Part shown: in pieces, positions 1-17,200 of the stretch
How positions within the stretch are numbered: the stretch's first letter is position 1
Layout: every line of letters starts with the position of its first letter
Assembly: GCF_000485595.1 (NCBI RefSeq)
Contig: NW_014577068.1
Location: forward strand, 1,002,996-1,040,700
Direction of reading: 5' to 3'
Source: Priapulus caudatus
Lineage: Eukaryota; Priapulida; Priapulimorpha; Priapulimorphida; Priapulidae
Length of the DNA stretch: 37,705 bases
Notes under the pieces: generated by a model
The model's input: the letters and a program-made list of their open reading frames with translations, nothing else
Database searches by the model: none
What the model was told of the DNA's origin: nothing
Program-made: the position numbers and the translations under genes

Positions 1-456
1 ACACATTTGGGACTAACAGGGTTTACTAGAATCCCACCACTCCACCACAGAGTCACCGCAGTAGACGTTAGATGAGCGCTGTTGCTCCGCGGCACTTGTT
101 ACTATTTTACAGACAACCGTTTTTCCTCTATACAGAAATCGGTGTTGGTTGTCACTTTCATAGGACTTGGTGTCTGACTTGAGTAGCATTTATACACCAA
201 ACTTCTATAAATTGGTCATTTTTCTATAAAGCCATTTCTGCATTTCTCTCGTGTGGCCGTCAAGTAAGTTTGGCTATGCATGATGTTTTCAAAACTGCAA
301 GCAAGGAATATACCGCAAACCTACTACATAGGGTGTCTTTGAAACTGTTATTATCTTCATACATAGGGACCTTCTGTCACTTAACACTGTATTAGTGTGT
401 GTGGTTTAATAGACACATGGCATCATCACACGTTTTTGAATGTCGTCCTATTGCAG
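1..456. other. Intron or unassigned sequence upstream of first visible TBC1D23 exon
   Basis: AT-rich with no coding match that I can see. The acceptor cctattgcag at 447-456 leads into exon 457-579, so at least the right part is intron. A possible donor gtaagttt near 265 has no convincing exon before it. Confidence 0.5.
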
Positions 457-6145
<5,689 letters not shown>

Positions 6146-6980
6146 TAAAATTATTGTAGTATATTTTGCAAACTTATCAAGTGTATGTTGCTTGGAAACA
6201 TGGTGTTTCCAAGGTAAGGAGGACAATACATAGAACTATGTACTGTGGGCACACGTGTTGCATTATGCACGGGCAATTATGTAGTTGTTATTTGGGAACT
6301 GTTGGGTTCCCATTAATTATTAATAGTGCTGAGCTTCTTGAGACAAGCTGGAAATTATTATTTACTTCATGTTATGTTACAGTAAAGTACGATGGGATAT
6401 TTTTGACTATAAGTTTTAGTATAATGTAGTGTTCTTGCCATGAAAAAACATGTATCTTTGTTATGTCCTATGGGGCCAGGCCATTCAGCTTCAATGTTCA
6501 TTTGTATAAAGTTTAAAAACCTGTATTTCTGCAGAATTTTTTCCCCACAAAATCTTGTTTCTATAGTAGCAGGCTTTTCTGTTTCAGAAAGGGTAAGGAT
6601 AATATATCGCCAAGGCTTGTTAACTTGTAAACAGTTTATGTGCTCTTCTTAGAATGCAATATATCCGAAGTTGGAATTAACACACCGTTTTAAAGCATCA
6701 AATGTTTTGTTGTTAGCTTTGTGGTAGTTTTTGGGGGGTATTTGGTGTATATATTACATTTGTGAACATATTGAACTTGGGGTATTTTCCGATATGTGGA
6801 ATATGTGGAGTCTTCGTACTTGTTGCACTTGTAAGTATGCCACCATATTTGTTCTTTGCGTATGTCTCAGTACTCTGTACAAGCTGTTCCAATAGTATTT
6901 TTGCGTTTTAAACAATTCTACAGTCAACAGTACATATATTTAATGTAATATAAATAAATGCATCTCAATTTCAAGCACTA
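6146..6980 (+). other. TBC1D23: Probable TBC1D23 3' UTR
   Basis: AT-rich, non-coding, directly after the stop codon. The first AATAAA after the stop is at 6953-6958, so the transcript probably ends a little before 7000. The extent is inferred from that signal only. Confidence 0.55.
6953..6958 (+). terminator. Candidate poly(A) signal for TBC1D23
   Basis: AATAAA in the context tataaataaatgc, about 810 bp after the stop codon; no earlier AATAAA was seen downstream of the stop. Confidence 0.55.
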
Positions 6981-7086
6981 TTGGTATGTCATTTTTTCCA
7001 CCAGTGTATGATAGAATTTATGCGTTGGATACGATTTATAACACTGAATAAGACACGGCAGGAAATATGATGTAAAATGTGATCGG

Positions 7087-7092
7087 TTTATT
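7087..7092 (-). terminator. Candidate distal poly(A) signal of APP
   Basis: TTTATT on the + strand is AATAAA on the APP strand. Used, it would leave only about 100 bp between the two converging 3' ends. Confidence 0.25.
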
Positions 7093-7500
7093 GTGTTGAT
7101 GGTTCACGTATTATGTTCAACGTATCAAAAAAAAGTTACGAGTTTTCTGTTATGGGGTTCTCCATCTATACCTATATGTATTTGTGCAGTATCAAATCAG
7201 TAGAATGATAGAAACAGGCTATCCGTGATGGTTTCATTCAGTTTAAGGCCCCTAAACGTGAAAATTTCCTTTGTTAGTATTTGATTATCAAATATGATCA
7301 ATAACGATTGACTTTTCCAGTCGCACTGCAACTGAACGTTTCACTGAGGGTTGCGTTTTATATGATGAAAATGCGCTTGAAATCCATCTGCCTCGCAAAG
7401 GAAATTTCCTTCACTTACTCTGTGCAGATTTGAGAAGAAGCAAGTACTGACAGGCAGGCACCATAAAGACAACGCACATATAGTCTGTAAATCTGAGGCG

Positions 7501-7506
7501 TTTATT
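7501..7506 (-). terminator. Candidate poly(A) signal of APP
   Basis: AATAAA on the minus strand, followed about 25 nt downstream in the transcript by a GU-rich run (TGTGCGTTGTC). This is the best-looking signal for a long APP 3' UTR. Confidence 0.35.
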
Positions 7507-9674
7507 GTGAGATTCTATTGCTTGTGAACAAATACCACGTTGTAAAACTATTACAATTTATAACGGTTACAATGACTACGAACGTCAAGTGTACATTGCA
7601 TATTCTGATGCTAACAAGATCTTTGAAAATGCAGTTTCGTCAGTTTTACATTAATTTTCATTAATTTACTCAAAGGTCCGACAATAGGAACCGGGGATGC
7701 TACGTTCTATTTATCTGATAATTAAAGTGTTTGGCTAGCATTGAGAATAATTCAACAGTGGTTATATATATATATTATACGGTGTCAACACTTACTGAAA
7801 GCAATCTTGCCTTGTACACATCTTATTATATATAAGTTGACATTCATTTTACGCATCTTAACAATAAAATGATTATCAAGATAAAATGAAATTTAAATGG
7901 GTAAAATCAATTTAAATGTAGCTGCGCTCAAAATATTACCTAGCGCTATCAGTAATAATCTACGAATAATATATTTTAATGAGGATCAATACGCATAATA
8001 TAATTTTATAATAGAATACATTGTTTTGAAAAAACACACTTGTGTTCGGTAAATTTTGCTTATCAGGTTTGACATTTTTCCAAGATTTCTTAGGCGAGTA
8101 ATTATTTATCTTTTTTTTAAAACTAACCTCGCAACACTGAATGTGACATTCACTTACATACAACTACATGCTTCTCTTTCATGTACACAATTCTGCTCAT
8201 ATCACTCACAACATCTGCCAATACCTGATCGCACGTTTAAAAACACAACCCACATTCAAAATATACAACATTATTAAAGACAGGCACACAAATTCTACAC
8301 GAGACACAATCTAGTTAATTATCGTATATCTTATGATTACACATTATTTACACACAGATGTGATGCCAAAATGAACGCTAGTCGGCAGCACCGATCAGCT
8401 GAAATTTGACAAAAGGCATATATTGAATGATTGGCATGCTTAAATCACTGAGGTTCCATTCATATAAATCGACATATGGGCAAAAAAGTAAACGCCTACC
8501 GGCATTGCAAGTTATTAGCATTTTCGTTTGTGGAATCGGTATAGTTTCTGCAATGTTCTAGAGCTCGTTAACATGAATGAACACAACGAGACAAATGTAC
8601 AACAGGATCTCGTGTAGACATCTTAACACATCCTTATAAACCATGGATAAATAGTCATGGTTGATTTCCAATTTTTCAACCTCTGCCATCACTCCTGGGT
8701 GTTCACACAGAAACAACTGACAAAGTATTCTTAATCATTTCATCTCAAGCTGTACCGCTGTCACAAACATGTCTGGTAATTTCCCGCGTACACGTGCAAA
8801 ACAAAGAATACTTATGACATGATGATTCGAACAACAGCAAATCAATTCCTCTCACAAAATATAGATGACAACAACCTAGCTACGAGTAATAAATTTTTTT
8901 TCACCAATCACTGCCAATTTTCTTACTTTATCGATATCATAATAGGTTGTTGTTCACTAAAATTCACAGCTAATTTTCTAAGAAATATTCTACATGAGAT
9001 TAAATCACACACATCACAATTCTCATATCCATGGGTCCAAACCTTGCTAACAACCAGCTCCTGGTGTTCCAAACAAGCAAACAGCCTGATGTTCACACGC
9101 CCCAACACACAACATGCAAAGCATTCCAAATTTGCGAGAAAATAAACATACATAAAAAAATAGAAAGCTTAAACACTAAAATGTACATTATGTAAAGCAT
9201 AAACAATAATACAGTCCACTTGCCTTTAAAATACAACAAGTCAATGAACTGCCTTGAACTGCCATTTCCACGTACTGACAAGCGGCCACACTTCACATGA
9301 CAGCCAGCCAGGTCAGGACCGCATTGAACCTGTCAGCTAGTGAACGCAGTGACCTTCACAACCATAAAAGCTACATATTGCCTTGCCGTTTTATAGGAAA
9401 AAAAAACAAACATTTTAAGGTGCTTACAGAAATCAGATAAAGATTTGCAATTAATCAATCGTATGCTACCATTATTACTGAAATTAAGACAGCCACGATG
9501 TAATTAATGGCATTGAGAATACCTAAAGGTCGCATTAACGCTGCTCACAAGCAGTTTTTTCTCAGCTGGCCATGCGATGTTAACATTGCAAGTAACGCCA
9601 GATAACAAAGTCGATATCCTCAGTCAACTGTAAAATGCAAGTAAACATTTCTAAAACTCATCAATTAACTTTTC

Positions 9675-9680
9675 TTTATT
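9675..9680 (-). terminator. Candidate proximal poly(A) signal of APP
   Basis: TTTATT on the + strand, giving AATAAA about 645 nt after the APP stop codon. Alternative to the distal signals at 7501 and 7087. Confidence 0.3.
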
Positions 9681-9949
9681 GCAAAGTATGACGAGTTAAA
9701 TGGCCAATTAATATTTCAGTTATGCAATGTGTTTACCACAGTGTAGTCCTACGATTAAAACAATAGCCACAAGTGAATGCAGTAAAGCTTACATTACATG
9801 ACTACTCCATCAGTTCACTGTAAACACAACTGTGCCTTATTGTGACTTTTACTGCAAAACTTAATAAATTTAATAAAAACTGAGTCACGAGAAGAGATGG
9901 AAGTAGTTACGAAAAAAGGATAGCATGGAAAAGGGAAAGATATAGACAG

Positions 9950-10216
9950 AGTGAGCATAAAGAGACCATGTGTTCCAGGCTGCAGCGATGAAAAAATTAG
10001 AAGACGACAAGCACGACAGAGAGAGAGACGACGAGAGAGAGAGAGGATGAGACGACCATGAGAGCAGACACGAGAAGAGAGCAGGAGCAGAGAAGCAGAT
10101 AGAGATAGAGCAGAAGAAGAGATAGAGCATAGAGAGCAGCATGACTGACGAGAGCTTAGAGAGAGAGAAAGAGAGAGAGAGAGAAAAAGAGATAGAGATA
10201 GAGAGAGTGAAGAGTT
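9950..10216. repeat. Degenerate polypurine (GA)n tract beside the APP stop codon
   Basis: Runs of gagagaga interrupted by gacgac, gcag and gata words. In the APP transcript it reads as a CU-rich stretch starting about 105 nt after the stop codon. The open frames through it have Ser/Leu or Arg/Glu-rich composition and are artefacts. Confidence 0.85.
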
Positions 10217-10321
10217 AGCAGGAGAACAACTCCCACGGCAACTTCACTCTCCGCTTGACGACGCATCGTACACGTGCCCGCTGCAGTGACCCAGGCCCGA
10301 CTGCCGTACCTCTGCCACCGC

Positions 10322-10585
10322 TCAGTTTGTGTAGCTCTCAAAGTATCTGTAGGTGGGGTTCTCGTACCCATTCATCTGCATGTTGTTGACGTGCTTCTCC
10401 TCGGGCGACGACTGCTGATCGACCTCGGTGAAGCCCGCGCGCGACGCCTCGACGCGCTTCTTCGCGACGACAATGCCGACGATGATCGCGGTCAGCAGCG
10501 CAGTGCCCCCTAGTGTCATAGCGAGGAACAAGCCCTTGTCGTGCAAGTGGTCGCCTTGCTTCACGCTGGACTCCTGGATGAAATT
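10322..10585 (-). CDS. APP: APP exon 12: juxtamembrane, transmembrane helix and cytoplasmic tail
   Basis: Acceptor ctctttcag, phase 0; 87 codons plus TGA at 10322-10324. It begins NFIQESSVKQGDHLHDK, then the membrane span GLFLAMTLGGTALLTAIIVG/IVVA, the stop-transfer KKR, a tail with SSPEEKH (cf. vertebrate TPEERH) and NGYENPTYRYFESYTN. Vertebrate APP splits this region over more exons. The juxtamembrane part has no A-beta similarity. Confidence 0.97.
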   Translation of the reverse strand, partial: NFIQESSVKQGDHLHDKGLFLAMTLGGTALLTAIIVGIVVAKKRVEASRAGFTEVDQQSSPEEKHVNNMQMNGYENPTYRYFESYTN

Positions 10586-12322
10586 CTGAAAGAGTTTTCC
10601 CATACGAAGGACACTTTAGGAATAATTAACTTTCACTTCATATTCATATTCATAATGATTGGAGCACGCGGATTCTCCATGCGTATTATCAATGCAGGTT
10701 TTCGTGCAGTGACGGGTCTGCTTAAAATCAGTACCTAAAAGGTGTAATTTCTAAGACCACAGCATTGAGAAAAGTGAATGGCACAGTTTACCAATCAAAA
10801 TATGATGTGTAACAACAGGCAGTACTGTTAGACGTGTTTCTAGTCTTCTCCAAGAACCCATCTAACCAGTAGCTAGTGCAGCACGCCAGGTCATAAGTAC
10901 TAAGAGACAAGTTGCCTTTAAGCAGGACTACCTAAGGACAATACATAGATGTGATGAGATTGCTGTCACTGGACCTGTTCACATACAGCAACAGTAAACA
11001 CGCACCTGCTCCACCTCCACCTCGCTGTTTCTGCGATGGGCAACGAGGTTGTCACCATGGATGTCAGCAATTGCCATGTCTACAGCTTCCTTCACCTGTT
11101 CCTGATGCACTTCGTTGCTTACTGATTCGACCTGCGAGTGCCAACGCACAATGGTTTAATTCACAATAGTGACAAACAAATTAAATTCACAATATTTAGT
11201 ATATAAATAAACTTATCTGCATAATGAATTAGTTTACTAATAATTGTACTACTGTATAAGCTGTATATTTCACGGTGCTTTAATTTTCGCAAATTTCGCG
11301 AACACGTCCCGACCGCGAAAATAACAACACGTGAATAATTCATACAGAATAATTCATAAATCACCGACCGCGAAATTAACCACTCGCGAAATTGTCCGTC
11401 AAGTCTGAATTCGCGAAAATATCTGTACGCGAAAAATATGACGTATACAGTAATTATTATATAATAATAAAATAATTTCTACTCCACAGGTCCCAATTAC
11501 TAAATAGAAACTGGTCAGGTTCTATGGCACTGACAACGTACCATACATTATTAAATACAACATAACCTAGTTGTTAGTCATCAAACATTCATCGCCAGGT
11601 TAACAACCATCCAGCAGCATACGATGCTGGCGGGATTAAATTACACAAGGTGGTACAGGTAAACAGGCAGGGTAATGCCACGTCGTCACACCTTCAGGGG
11701 GATTTAACGAGGTACAGGTAAACAAGCAGGGTAATGCCACGTCACCACACCTTCAGGTGGATTTAACGAGGTACAGGTAAACAGGCAGGGTAATGCCACG
11801 TCATCACACCTTCAGGTGGATTTAACGATGTACAGGTAAACAGGCAGAGTAACGTCTCATCGTCACACCTTCAGGTGGATTTAACGATGTACAGGTAAAC
11901 AGGCAGGGTAATGTCACGTCATCACACCTTCAGGAGGATTTAACGATGTACAGGTAAACAGGTAGGGTAATGCCACGTCGTCACACCTTCAGGGGGATTG
12001 AACGAGGTACAGGTAAACAGGTACGGTAACGTCACATCGCCACACCTTCAGGTGGATTTCCGGCACGGCTTGCTGCTCGGCGGTGCTCATCATCTGTGCC
12101 TCGCTTGTCGACCTAGGCTCCTCCTCTGTCGTCTCTTCAACGACGACTGGTGCTCCCGTGCTCACCGTCACTGCCTCCATCGCCTCCTGCTCACGGTCGG
12201 CCTTGTCTGCAATTTCTATCACAGAGATACGCGCCAGAGGTTGTAGAACGTGTACCGAGTGACAGGGCATGTAGTAATAGTAATGCAGTAATGTAGTAAT
12301 GCAACCCCAATAAACACATGCA

Positions 12323-12354
<32 letters not shown>

Positions 12355-14263
12355 CACACCCACACACATTTATTTATTTATATATTGCGTTTTTCTTTTT
12401 TCACTTAAAAACGGATATGGCCGATCATACATACTTGACTGTGCGATTGCCAGCTCTTCCTTGTATTTCTCCAGTATCTCATTGTTCGCCTCACCACCAC
12501 TGAGCTTCATTATTGTATTGCTGTCATCCAGTCGCACGTTGCTGTGGATTTCGTTCAGGAATTTCCCTGTAAAACGATCGGCAAGAGTACATCAATTTCA
12601 CATACACATACAAGGGCAAGAGCAAACAAGCTTAAGAGAAAGCGTCGAATTTCTAGCAAAGCGCAGATTTCGCTGATACACCGTATATGAGCAGAACTAA
12701 TCTAAGAGTCAAAAACTTTGGTGTTCTGAAAACCCTTTACGAATATCAAACCACGATATTACAACTTTCTCTTTCTCTCTCCCTTTTTAATTCCGACAAT
12801 ATTCCCTGACGTTTCTCCGACATTTTAAACTGAAACAGGTCTCTGTCGTTCTCCCAATTCCCAGGACGGCGGTCGGCCACCCGCAGAATCCGACGACGTT
12901 TCGGACGAGACGTACTCAGCTCCGGCATGATCTTGCGCTCGATGGCTGGCAGACGCTGCAGCAGGCCAATGCTCTGGTTGATGCGGCTGTCGATCTCGTT
13001 CATGTGCTCGATGGCAGCGCTGTGAAGCTTCGCCGCCGCCGCCGGGTCCGTGTTCACCAGGTGGCGATAGTGGCTGATGGTGTGCTTGCGGTCCTTCTCC
13101 TCTACGCGGATGTACTTGTGCAGCGCCTTCATGATCTGGTGCGCCTGCGAGCAAATGAAAGTCGCAATTATTAACTATTATGCAATACGGCATACTAAAC
13201 AAAGGTAAGATGGCTACCACCATCACACGTATTAAGGAGACTGATTAGGGTGCAGCCATCGATACAGGTTAGGGTTTCCAAATTATTATCTCTAAAATAC
13301 ATCGAAAAGTAAAAACATGTAGAGGAATTAGATTTCACCTATTAGCAGAGATATTACTGGGCAAAAATTATGAGTTTATGCCCTTATGGTATATAAAACA
13401 TCAAATAATGCAGCCACATTCGTCTGCATTACAAGAATTGCCTTGTACTTAGTACCACCAGACAAAGCTGCAGCTCATTGAGGACCGTAGTGGTTCCAGA
13501 ATGGTACAGCGTCTCTATTGCTTAATGCAAGTTACCATTAACAAAGTGTAGGAACAGGGTCTCATGATGCTTACTCATAATACATTCAGTCAAGAGTACG
13601 GTGCCACTCAGCATTCTGTGGGGTTAGATACCTAAGGATGCTTCTAGTCTAGGGTGTTCAGGTAGGCTGTTAGGTTGATGAATTAGGGGTTGTATTTACT
13701 TCAGGGTGCTCAGGGAAGCGGTAATGTTAGTTACCTGAGGATGCTTATTTTTCAGGGTGTTCAGGTAAACAGTTATGTTAATAACCTGAGGATGCTTTGT
13801 CATCAGGGTGTTCAGGTAAGAAGTTATGTTAGTTACCTGAAGATGTTTCTTTATCATGGTGTTCAGGTAAGTGGCTATGTTAATTACCCGAAGATGTTTC
13901 TTCTTCAGGGGGTTCAGGTAAGCAGTTACGTTAGTTACCTGAGGATGTTTCTTTATCATGGTGTTCATGTAAGTGGCTATGGTAATTACCTGAGGATGCT
14001 TCTTCTTCAGGTGTTCAGGTAAGCAGTTACGTTAGTTACCTGAGGATGCTTCTTCTTCAGGGTGTTCAGGTAAACGGTCATGGCAGCAGCCTTCTTCTCG
14101 GTGAGTCTGCGCTCAACCCGCTGCTGGTGCACATCCAGCAGGTGCAGCTTCTCGATGCTCCACTCCTCCTCTAACCCGGCAACCATCTTCTGAAACTTCT
14201 GTAAAGGCAGCACAATAATGCATCATGATGAATTCTCAAAAGGAGGCCGAGTGATTACCGCAC

Positions 14264-14294
<31 letters not shown>

Positions 14295-17200
14295 TTTTAT
14301 TGCATGTAATTCAAATAGAATTTTTTCTACGTCTTTTTCATGGAGAAAAAAATCTGATAGATGCAATAGTGTTGAGCAGTTAAAATAATAACATTTCTGA
14401 GTGATACAGTACAAAATAGCGCTATACAACATGTAGGGAAAAACATACATACAAAAACGACAGTACATTCTGTACAAGTAAAGTGATTAACACATGTTTC
14501 TTGGCAACACATACTATCCCCCCTCCCGATAAATCAACGCATATGTTTAAGCAAGAGTATTCTACAATAGGATACCTCTGAATTGTGAGTGTGAAGGTAC
14601 ACGATGGCAAATCTAGTTTTTATATAAATATCTAGTCGTTATATCAGTGTTCGAAATAAGGGCTATCCGTTTGTCCTCACTTGTCCAATTCCACGGAGGA
14701 CAAGTAGACATGTCCAGTAGCTTGTCCGCCAGACAAGCAGCCTTTTAGAGCAACTTTTTCATCATTTTCTACCATCGCTGGCCGCCGCCTGAGAAACTGT
14801 TAACTAAGACTGTCTAGACTAAATGTCAAATTTATCCTAGTCAAGTGACTCTGGCTCATAACTCACTGTGGTGAGAGTCAGACTCAGGACTGACCATGTA
14901 TTGTTATTATAACATTGAAGCTTCAAATTTGTTAAAGTAACTATTGCGAGAGTTTTCAGTGCAAAGCTTTTAGGGTTATTATTTGGAGTGATTCAAACGC
15001 AATTTTTAAACTTGCATTTTGATTGTAATAAAGGTATCATAACCTGCAGCTAACGCACCAACGTGCCCGGGAGCGTGGAAGCCAGCCCCGGCGAAGCTGG
15101 ACAGGTTGTGAGGTCGGACAACAAGCGCGGCCGCATATAAGGGGGGCCGCGCCGGGGAGTCAGGGGGCGGCACTGGGCGAACAAACCCGCTCATGTTACG
15201 TTTCAACAAATGCATTCAAATAAAGACGTCTATATCATATATAATATACACAACCTCTTCGATCATCACTGGCTACGATCACTGACCGAAAAGTTCTGTG
15301 ACCGTCTACACCTAATTTGACCTGTTAGTGAACTGTATTCAAATTACGAGATAGATAAGAGTAAGATATTGGGTCTAAAATTTAATTTGATTAAATGTAT
15401 TACACATTTACAATATTTGAATGTTATTAATCAGGACAAGCAAAAATATCTTGTAGCTTGTCCGTCTGACAAGCAAAATCTTTTCCTTATTTCAAACACT
15501 GGTTACTGTTTACTTATTATTGATATAAATTTCAGTATTTACTTATTATCGACATTATTAAGATTATTACTTATTATGTTATGAAGGAAAGGAATGCTGT
15601 GCTACACACCGCTTTCAACCATAAAGATAAACTTACGAGACTAAAATTCATGCTGGATAAAAGTGTATAGTGTATGTACTTCAAGGCTTATAACCAGTCC
15701 ATTTTCCTAATTACAAATTTAGGAGTGTTCTTACCGAGGACATATCTTTCTTGAACTTCTCTGCACCATGCGGGTCACTATTCTTCATGCCTTGGTACTG
15801 TTCTTCCATATCAGACCACTTCTTCATAACCTAAACAAAGACCACATGTATACAAGCCAGGGTATTTTTTACAGAGTTGGGCACACCAGTCAGTACATAT
15901 TTGGGGGAATCGCGCAAACTACAGTTGGTTCAGGATAGGGGTTCACTGGATCAAAATTCCGGCCAGAACCGGAACTGTAGCTGTAATCAAGGATCACCAT
16001 TTCGGTCCTATATTGATTAAAATTACTTAACATGAACGAAATAGCATTAGTACGCACATCAATCAAGTAAGTAGGGCGATGTCTAATGTTCTAATTACAA
16101 GATGGCTATTAGGTGTACGAGTCGGCTGCGTTCAGTCAATGAAAATATAGCTCAATGACGTGATATCATATTCCTACCTACAGTCAGGCAGGAAGTGCAA
16201 TGCTAAAACTATAATTCTCTGCCAGTAAGATCTTTATAGTAACAGAAATTAAATTAGAAAAAAGTTCTGGCGTCAGCCAACTTTTGTACCTGAAACCAGA
16301 ACCCTTAAAAATTAGGGTTCTGACTGTAACTATCCCCAAGATCCAGTGCATACCTAGATCAAGGGCAGCAGCCTGTGCCACTGAATGTGGGTAATCTTGT
16401 ACAGGCACATGGACACCCGCTACAATATACTGATATACCAGCCTCAGCAAATACACTGAGAAGTGATGGCAATTGAATCATCACTAATGTACGAACGGTC
16501 TACGATATACGCTGCCTGTAAAAAAAATACTAATAGGAGACGACATCGGCAATATGCGTACCAGGGTGACCTTGGCCTGGTGTTTTTCCTCGAGTCGCTT
16601 CTCAGCTGCCTTGAAGTCCACGTGCTCCTGATCGCTAGTGTCGCTGCTGTAGTAAGCATCATCCTCCATGGTGTCATCCGCATCCACAACGTCAGCTGCA
16701 ACATAGCGATTACCAGCATGGTCACTTACAGTGCGGGCGCATGGGAGACATGTTTATTATTGTATGCAATATAGTTTAAAAGACTATGGCAGTAGCATGG
16801 CAAATACCAACATGCTCATAAGCTATGTCCATGGAAAAGGGCATTTTAAGTAGTCTGTGTAACATAGCTTATAGCAATATTGTGGTTGTAGCTATCAGAA
16901 TCTTTACCAAACCTAGAAGTACCTTTACAGGGTGCGAAATTAACGCGAGTCCGGAGTCAAATACTCCCTGATTTGACATATGCAGGAGTCCGTGTGGCTC
17001 CCTGAAAATTCTGCTATACGAACTTAGTAACTAGTTGTGTTTTTAGCAACTGACCCAAGAAAAATTCTGTGGTACTACTTGTATACTGCGGACTCCCTCA
17101 TTTTGCTGCGGACTCCCTCTTTTTGGTTGGACTCGCTTGTTCAAAAGTTAATTTCTACCCCTGCCTTTATATTATAGAGACACAAATCTATATATTTTTC

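Larger units (their letters stand above)
7490..10321 (-). other. APP: Probable long 3' UTR of APP
   Basis: About 2.8 kb after the APP stop codon with no splice acceptor or coding match seen. It is AT-rich except for the CT-rich tract next to the stop (on the transcript). A nearer AATAAA (minus strand) at 9675-9680 would give a much shorter UTR. The extent is inference. Confidence 0.4.

Noticed and set aside
397-456. Start of a gene at 397
   Set aside because: The frame begins with GTG in intron sequence; the acceptor at 455-456 and the alignment place the exon start at 457.
12746-12915. Extension of APP exon 8 beyond the E2 helix (RPKRRRILRVADRR...)
   Set aside because: Strong donor gtacgt at 12915 and phase match to exon 9 show this is intron read-through.
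13696-13968. Separate 90-codon gene (YLNT...KKHPQ repeats)
   Set aside because: It is the translation of the exon-7-derived minisatellite within intron 7; its frame is closed toward the exon by the 50-bp copy.
11653-14076. Possible CRISPR array
   Set aside because: The units are contiguous tandem copies without unique spacers, in a eukaryotic gene.
16484-16561. Alternative end of APP exon 5 at gtcacc (after KHQAK) or read-through
   Set aside because: Use of gtacgc at 16561 keeps the six-residue spacing to VMxxW seen in vertebrate APP; gtcacc would shorten it.
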